DNA from: a virus
IMG/VR virus record: IMGVR_UViG_3300043427_001973
Location: 1 to 34,260 of that record
Length of the DNA stretch: 34,260 bases
Reading direction: 5' to 3' (one strand)
Shown: piece by piece, positions 31,457 through 34,260 of the stretch
Layout: each line of letters opens with the position of its first letter
Position numbering within the stretch: the first letter of the stretch is position 1
Made by a program: the position numbers and the translations under genes
Notes under the pieces: generated by a model
Databases searched by the model: none
Seen by the model: only the letters and a program-made list of their open reading frames with translations
Told to the model about the DNA's origin: nothing

Positions 31457-31512
31457 AATGAACAGCCGGAAGAGAAAGTTTCAATCAATGTGTCCTTCAT
31501 CTGTTTAACAAG

Positions 31513-31716
31513 ATGCTCAGCATTTCTACTCCAGAAGGAAAGACACTTCTCGACCAACGAGGTGTCTGGCTCTACGACGGACGTGCAGGAGAGTCCACTC
31601 TTGTTGCATGTCCAGATGAAACCTGTCCAGTGCGTTGGGATCCAGCTCGTGTGATCCAGCTCTGGAAGGATTACCACCAGTGGGGTGATTACATCCTTTA
31701 CTTCACCAAACGCTGA
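31513..31716 (+). CDS. Small hypothetical protein (67 residues)
   Basis: MLSISTPEGKTLLDQRGVWL, then GRAGESTLVACPDETCPVRWDPARVIQLWKDYHQWGDYILYF. Contains a CPDETC pair (C-x4-C) and aromatic-rich C-terminal helix. This frame reads more like protein than the overlapping 73-residue frame starting at 31433. No Shine-Dalgarno sequence. Function unknown. Confidence 0.55.
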   Translation: MLSISTPEGKTLLDQRGVWLYDGRAGESTLVACPDETCPVRWDPARVIQLWKDYHQWGDYILYFTKR

Positions 31717-31797
31717 TCCGTTAAAGCGGGTGACCAGGTGCAAACCCTGGTTCAGCTATTGCCTGCACTCCAGCAGGCTTTGCACACACCACCTGTC

Positions 31798-31977
31798 ATG
31801 AAACCAGACATTGTTGTTTCTGTCCTCCTGTGGGCAATCAGCATTAGCTCATTGACCCACGTTGTTTTAGATCAAATTGATCTTGCTACAGCCAGGCAAT
31901 GCAAGAGTCATGACTGGCCTCTAGAAGCTGATCAGAGGCACCGTGATTGGTGCATTGCTAATGGGTACCAGATCTGA
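31798..31977 (+). CDS. Small membrane protein (59 residues)
   Basis: MKPDIVVSVLLWAISISSLTHVVL begins with one transmembrane helix (about residues 4-24), followed by a soluble tail with QCKSHDWPLEADQRHRDWC and IANGYQ. The DWP-x-EA-x-x-x-H-x-x-WC-x-x-NGY pattern resembles short membrane proteins I associate with cyanophages. The in-frame GTG at 31738 would add 20 residues, but ATG 31798 places the membrane helix at the N-terminus. Confidence 0.6.
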   Translation: MKPDIVVSVLLWAISISSLTHVVLDQIDLATARQCKSHDWPLEADQRHRDWCIANGYQI

Positions 31978-31994
31978 TCTGGAATGCCCTTACA

Positions 31995-32009
31995 GCTCCC
32001 TCTGGTCGC
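31995..32009 (+). repeat. GCTCCCTNYGGTCGC repeat, copy 5
   Basis: GCTCCCTCTGGTCGC, 17 nt after the stop codon of the preceding gene. Confidence 0.72.
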
Positions 32010-32048
32010 CTCTCTCAACGTTTACCGTCACTTCCACCACTGCTTACC

Positions 32049-32270
32049 ATGTCACTCCTCAATAACCTCGTCAAAGTCGCTTTCGTCGGCGGTGCTGTTA
32101 TCGGCGGCACTGTCGCTTACGCTCGTCTCAATGATGAGCAGAAAGAGAAAGTTCAACGAGGTATGAATAAGGTACGACGCAAAGTATCTGACTTCATTGC
32201 ACCAAATGATGGAGCATATAAGCTTCCCAAAGAGATCGAAGAAGAGCTCAATGCTCTGATCACTGAATGA
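32049..32270 (+). CDS. Small membrane protein with charged tail (73 residues)
   Basis: Residues 8-24 (VKVAFVGGAVIGGTVAYA) are a short hydrophobic glycine-rich segment, followed by a basic helix (EQKEKVQRGMNKVRRKVSDFI) and an acidic C-terminus (EIEEELNALITE). Starts with ATG in the context gcttaccATG, no Shine-Dalgarno sequence. The overall form is like cyanobacterial YtxH-type small membrane proteins, but the match is not specific. Function unknown. Confidence 0.6.
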   Translation: MSLLNNLVKVAFVGGAVIGGTVAYARLNDEQKEKVQRGMNKVRRKVSDFIAPNDGAYKLPKEIEEELNALITE

Positions 32271-32287
32271 TGACCACCCGAAGGGAA

Positions 32288-32320
32288 GCTTGCTTCCTTT
32301 CCTGTGATCTTCACGATCAC
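32288..32320 (+). repeat. Tandem intergenic hairpins
   Basis: After the gene ending at 32270 there is a stem-loop from AAGGGAA and TTCCTTT-type arms near 32281-32300, then a perfect 6-bp hairpin GTGATC (32304-32309), TTCAC, GATCAC (32315-32320). The second is nearly identical to a hairpin at 32916-32932. May act as terminators or RNA-processing elements between small genes. Confidence 0.5.
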
Positions 32321-32339
32321 GTTCCTTTACTTTTCCACC

Positions 32340-32564
32340 ATGGAATCTTTCATCTACGCCAAGAACAATGACGGTTATCTCGTCACCATTCGTGGTGACT
32401 TTGCAGAGATGACCAAGGTTGATCTTGATCGGCAGGTATCCAAGTATGTCCGCTTGGAAGCACCTGTCGAACACATTCGTTTATCTGTCAAGAAGTTAAT
32501 CAGCCAGGGTTATAAGCTGAGTAATCAGCTGGAACTTGGCTGGCAGCGTTTCATTGACGCATAG
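32340..32564 (+). CDS. Small hypothetical protein (74 residues)
   Basis: MESFIYAKNNDGYLVTIRGD, then QVSKYVRLEAPVEHIRLSVKKLISQGYKLSNQL. The N-terminal half is beta-like and the C-terminal half helical. ATG 32340 (context ttccaccATG) is preferred to the in-frame ATG at 32304, since 32304 lies inside an intergenic hairpin. Function unknown. Confidence 0.6.
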   Translation: MESFIYAKNNDGYLVTIRGDFAEMTKVDLDRQVSKYVRLEAPVEHIRLSVKKLISQGYKLSNQLELGWQRFIDA

Positions 32565-32572
32565 GACGAAAC

Positions 32573-32602
32573 CAGGGGGCAGCAACCGCTCCCTCTGGTC
32601 GC
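32573..32602 (+). repeat. GCTCCCTNYGGTCGC repeat, copy 6, in alternative hairpins
   Basis: GCTCCCTCTGGTCGC (32588-32602), preceded by AGGGGGCAGCAACC. As in copy 3, two mutually exclusive hairpins are possible, and the change C to T in the motif keeps a G-T pair with the GCAACCG arm. It lies just after the stop of the 74-residue gene. Confidence 0.65.
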
Positions 32603-32640
32603 TCCCTGACATTGGGAGCCTGATGAGTCCTTGCTTTGCC

Positions 32641-32895
32641 ATGAAGAACAACCGCATGTTTTCTGCTCTTGATTCTCAACGTGAGTGTCTTCCTGCTTAC
32701 ATTGCAGTCCTTCTTGGAACCTCTCTTGGTTTCTTGGGCTGCATTGTACTGAATAAGGCACTAAACAATCATGTACTCAAAACTTGTAATCGAAACTTAA
32801 ATCAAATTGTTTACTTAAGGACAGCAGTTGGCGATAGCTACGGCTGTGTATCCAAGATGGTATTGAATGGGCCACCAGCTCCAATCAAACCATGA
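32641..32895 (+). CDS. Small membrane protein (84 residues)
   Basis: MKNNRMFSALDSQRECLPAY, then one transmembrane helix (IAVLLGTSLGFLGCIVLNKAL, about residues 21-41) and a soluble tail with CNRNLNQIVYLRTAVGDSYGC and VSKMVLNGPPAPIKP. The LRT-x-x-GD-x-Y-x-CVS ... GP-x-PP-[IL]-KP tail resembles small cyanophage membrane proteins I have seen. ATG 32641 (context tttgccATG) is preferred to 32536, which would overlap the preceding gene and cross repeat copy 6. Confidence 0.62.
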   Translation: MKNNRMFSALDSQRECLPAYIAVLLGTSLGFLGCIVLNKALNNHVLKTCNRNLNQIVYLRTAVGDSYGCVSKMVLNGPPAPIKP

Positions 32896-32915
32896 GAAAG
32901 ATTTTATTCAATTCA

Positions 32916-32932
32916 ATGATCTTAACGATCAT
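32916..32932 (+). repeat. Intergenic hairpin
   Basis: ATGATC (32916-32921), loop TTAAC, GATCAT (32927-32932), a perfect 6-bp stem just before the 91-residue gene. It matches the hairpin at 32304-32320 in 14 of 15 central bases. Confidence 0.5.
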
Positions 32933-32956
32933 CATGTTGTTTCTTTGTCTCTGACA

Positions 32957-33232
32957 ATGACCTCTGACCTTATGTACAGCCATGATGATGTATGGTTGCT
33001 AATCCATTCCTTGCATACCATGGACGCTACCAGGCAGTTACAGCCTGAGTGGTGGCAGAAGTTTAAGCAGGCTATCTGTGATGAGACTGGTAACGCCTAC
33101 TCTCCGGAGTGGGATACACCATCAATCATTACCAAGATGGCCGACGACCTCGGTTCTTTCAAACAGCTTCTTGATACCTGGCTCCAGGTTGAAGATGCAA
33201 TGAATGAACAATCTGTCATTACTGACAAATGA
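32957..33232 (+). CDS. Hypothetical protein (91 residues)
   Basis: MTSDLMYSHDDVWLLIHSLH, then TRQLQPEWWQKFKQAICDETG and IITKMADDLGSFKQLLDTWLQVEDAMNEQ. All-helical soluble protein. An in-frame ATG at 32867 lies inside the end of the preceding gene and a hairpin, so ATG 32957 is preferred. The stop overlaps the next start (ATGA). Function unknown. Confidence 0.57.
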   Translation: MTSDLMYSHDDVWLLIHSLHTMDATRQLQPEWWQKFKQAICDETGNAYSPEWDTPSIITKMADDLGSFKQLLDTWLQVEDAMNEQSVITDK

Positions 33233-33468
33233 ACTACACCTTCTACCTTCCTTACATCAACAAACTCATGGGCTTGGAGATGGCTGATTGGCAGTTCCTT
33301 TGTGAACGTGCAAAGGAGAACAATGTTCTACCTGAAACGCTTGCTGCCAGGATTATCGCCAATGAATTGGCTCAATGGCGTGATGAAATCCATTACGCCA
33401 ATGAACAAGAAGCTCTCCATGCCAATCGAGAGATGAACATAGAGAAAGTTATAGAGGAGATTGTTTAA
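33229..33468 (+). CDS. Hypothetical helical protein (79 residues)
   Basis: MNYTFYLPYINKLMGLEMAD, then LCERAKENNVLPETLAARIIANELAQWRDEIHYANEQEALHANREMNIEK. Helical, acidic, with an L-PE-TLAARIIANEL segment that resembles ribbon-helix-helix-like or arc-type dimerisation helices, but no definite match. Translation is coupled to the preceding gene by the ATGA overlap. Confidence 0.57.
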   Translation: MNYTFYLPYINKLMGLEMADWQFLCERAKENNVLPETLAARIIANELAQWRDEIHYANEQEALHANREMNIEKVIEEIV

Positions 33469-33502
33469 TCTTTCCTTAAACTTTCCAGATGTTTGCACTT
33501 AG

Positions 33503-33541
33503 TCCAACCACGTGTTGGATTTCCTGCAGACTTCTGTCTGC
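33503..33541 (+). repeat. Tandem hairpins upstream of ssb
   Basis: TCCAAC (33503-33508), loop CACGT, GTTGGA (33514-33519), followed by GCAGAC (33526-33531), loop TTCT, GTCTGC (33536-33541) and TTTG. Both are perfect 6-bp stems, the second with a short T-run. These may terminate the upstream transcript or form the ssb leader. Confidence 0.5.
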
Positions 33542-33566
33542 TTTGTACACCTACCTGACACTAACC

Positions 33567-33995
33567 ATGTCTAGCTTCAATAACGGCACCATCATCGGCA
33601 CCATTGTCTCTGACATCTCGGTGAAGAATCCTACTGATTCACTCTCCGTGACTGAGTTCCGTATTGCACCTTCCAGTGCGAAGGATGATGACTCTCCGAT
33701 CCCTGTCGTTGCTTACAACGGCGTGGGTGAACGCATCAGCCAGCGCATGAACAAAGGTGACACTGTTGGTCTGGAGTATCGCCTCCGCTACAACACTTGG
33801 CAGGACCAGGAGGGCAATCCTCGTGGTCGTATGGAAGTTGTTGTGACCAGCTGTGACATGTTACGCCTTGGCAAGATCTCCACAGCACAGCGCACTGCTG
33901 AAGCTGCTGGTGTGATCGAAGCCAACGGTGGGCTGAACAAGCAAGTGGCACCTGCTTACAGCCAGGAACCTACTGCTGAAGTGGTTCCTTTCTGA
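33567..33995 (+). CDS. ssb: Single-stranded DNA-binding protein (SSB)
   Basis: A 142-residue OB-fold protein. The order of strands fits the SSB family: NNGTIIGTIVSDISVK, SVTEFRIAPSS, PIPVVAYNGVGERISQRMNKGDTVGLEYRLRYNTW, QDQEGNPRGRMEVVVTSCDML. A flexible region follows and the protein ends in AEVVPF; a terminal Pro-Phe is the usual docking tip for replication proteins, although acidic residues before it are few. ATG 33567 (context ctaaccATG) is preferred to the in-frame 33489, which lies in front of hairpins. It would coat single-stranded DNA during phage replication. Confidence 0.85.
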   Translation: MSSFNNGTIIGTIVSDISVKNPTDSLSVTEFRIAPSSAKDDDSPIPVVAYNGVGERISQRMNKGDTVGLEYRLRYNTWQDQEGNPRGRMEVVVTSCDMLRLGKISTAQRTAEAAGVIEANGGLNKQVAPAYSQEPTAEVVPF

Positions 33996-34010
33996 ACTGA
34001 TTCTTACACT

Positions 34011-34028
34011 AAGGGGCTACGGCCCCTT
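34011..34028 (+). terminator. Terminator-like hairpin after ssb
   Basis: AAGGGGC (34011-34017), tetraloop TACG (UNCG type), GCCCCTT (34022-34028), then TCTGT. A very stable 7-bp stem 15 nt after the ssb stop codon. A second perfect 7-bp hairpin TGTAGGA/TCCTACA (34031-34051) follows directly, so there are tandem 3' hairpins. Confidence 0.65.
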
Positions 34029-34074
34029 TCTGTAGGACTTAGCTTCCTACATCACCTCAGCTTCTTAATGAAGA

Positions 34075-34260
34075 ATGAAACGATTACTTTTACTTATACC
34101 TCTACTGGTTTTATCGGCTCTCCCGGCACACGCACAGTGGGCAACCACCTGTACACGTGATCCGTACTCATCCGTCAACCTACGCAACGGTCCATCGAAG
34201 AACAATCGCATGATTGCTTCCATTCCGAACGATTCCTACATCCGCACCCTTGATTGGGTG
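34075..34260 (+). CDS. Secreted SH3-like (SH3b) protein, truncated by the window edge
   Basis: The first 62 codons of a gene that runs off the window. MKRLLLLIPLLVLSALPAHA is a good signal peptide with an A-x-A cleavage site; the mature part QWATTCTRDPYSSVNLRNGPSK continues with NNRMIASIPND. The VNLRNGPS and IASIPND pattern is the start of a bacterial SH3 (SH3b) domain, which binds cell-wall peptides. It may be a secreted cell-wall-binding protein or a host-derived gene. Start at ATG 34075; no clear Shine-Dalgarno sequence. Confidence 0.75.
   Translation, partial: MKRLLLLIPLLVLSALPAHAQWATTCTRDPYSSVNLRNGPSKNNRMIASIPNDSYIRTLDWV

Larger units (their letters stand above)
31061..31512. other. Non-coding region with hairpins, DnaA-box-like site and AT-rich tract
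   Basis: No convincing gene lies in these 452 bp. It begins with the repeat copy 3 hairpin, then a C-rich, G-poor stretch (about 31150-31270). A 9-bp inverted repeat GTATCGCAA (31183-31191) / TTGCGATAC (31214-31222) encloses a small hairpin CGCT/AGCG. TTTTCCACA (31336-31344) fits the DnaA box consensus TTWTNCACA, and is followed by an AT-rich tract (31347-31395). TATAAG at 31361 could be a -10. This could be a replication origin, a small RNA locus or a control region. Confidence 0.5.

Noticed and set aside
31433-31654. Overlapping + strand ORF of 73 residues
   Set aside because: Contains repeat copy 4 and a less protein-like sequence than the frame starting at 31513.
31717-31760. tRNA-like fragment (ACCAGG ... 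CCTGGT stem followed by GGTTCA)
   Set aside because: A full cloverleaf with acceptor, D and anticodon arms cannot be formed around it.

Overview
The window looks like part of a dsDNA bacteriophage genome, most likely a cyanophage. It carries a complete packaging and head module (terminase large subunit, portal, probable scaffold, major capsid protein), peptidoglycan-degrading enzymes and a set of beta-rich fibre proteins. Several small proteins resemble ones I associate with Synechococcus phages; that host assignment rests on remembered protein resemblance and not on a database search. There is no host-like housekeeping gene, tRNA, rRNA, integrase, IS element or CRISPR array.

Layout. Nearly all of 58-30579 is read leftward (- strand) as a tightly packed late region with many ATGA, TAATG and TGATG junctions. 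In order of transcription it runs: (i) 30579-23277, a run of poorly recognisable, mostly Gly/Ala-rich proteins with hydrophobic or glycine-zipper segments; (ii) 23171-19610, a Pro/Gly/22-residue-repeat protein, a probable small terminase subunit, the large terminase and an AbrB-like protein; (iii) 19596-16872, the portal, whose 3' end is overlapped out of frame by 503 bp by a probable scaffold gene, then a strong terminator; (iv) 16804-13072, a membrane-like protein, a small protein, a HELGH zinc metallopeptidase, the major capsid protein with its own promoter and structured leader, and a strongly translated virion protein; (v) 13015-8178, a helix-hairpin-helix protein, a probable neck protein, a GH104 muramidase, a permuted M23-like protein, small basic and Cys-rich proteins, a beta-structured protein and an unlisted 49-residue gene; (vi) 8165-58, a large SWIM-motif structural protein and fibre or tip proteins ending in a peptidase S74 self-cleaving chaperone. 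One small membrane/coiled-coil gene (5123-5371) is on the + strand inside this block.

From about 30.7 kb to the right edge the genes are on the + strand: small cyanophage-type proteins, an ssb gene and a truncated secreted SH3-like protein. This side looks different. Genes are spaced apart, lack Shine-Dalgarno sequences, often start in an ACCATG or CCATG context, and are separated by hairpins and by a repeated 15-nt motif (GCTCCCTNYGGTCGC, six copies). A 452-bp non-coding stretch (31061-31512) contains a 9-bp inverted repeat, a DnaA-box-like site and an AT-rich tract.

No tape-measure, tail-tube, sheath or tube-terminator protein is recognisable between the capsid and fibre genes. With the large block of glycine-zipper proteins upstream of the terminase, this suggests a short-tailed or unusual virion that may use internal hydrophobic proteins for DNA delivery. 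The observations I rate most worth checking are the portal/scaffold overprint, the shared C-terminal tag on two cell-wall enzymes, the zinc peptidase beside the capsid gene, the glycine-zipper block and the intergenic repeat family on the + strand.
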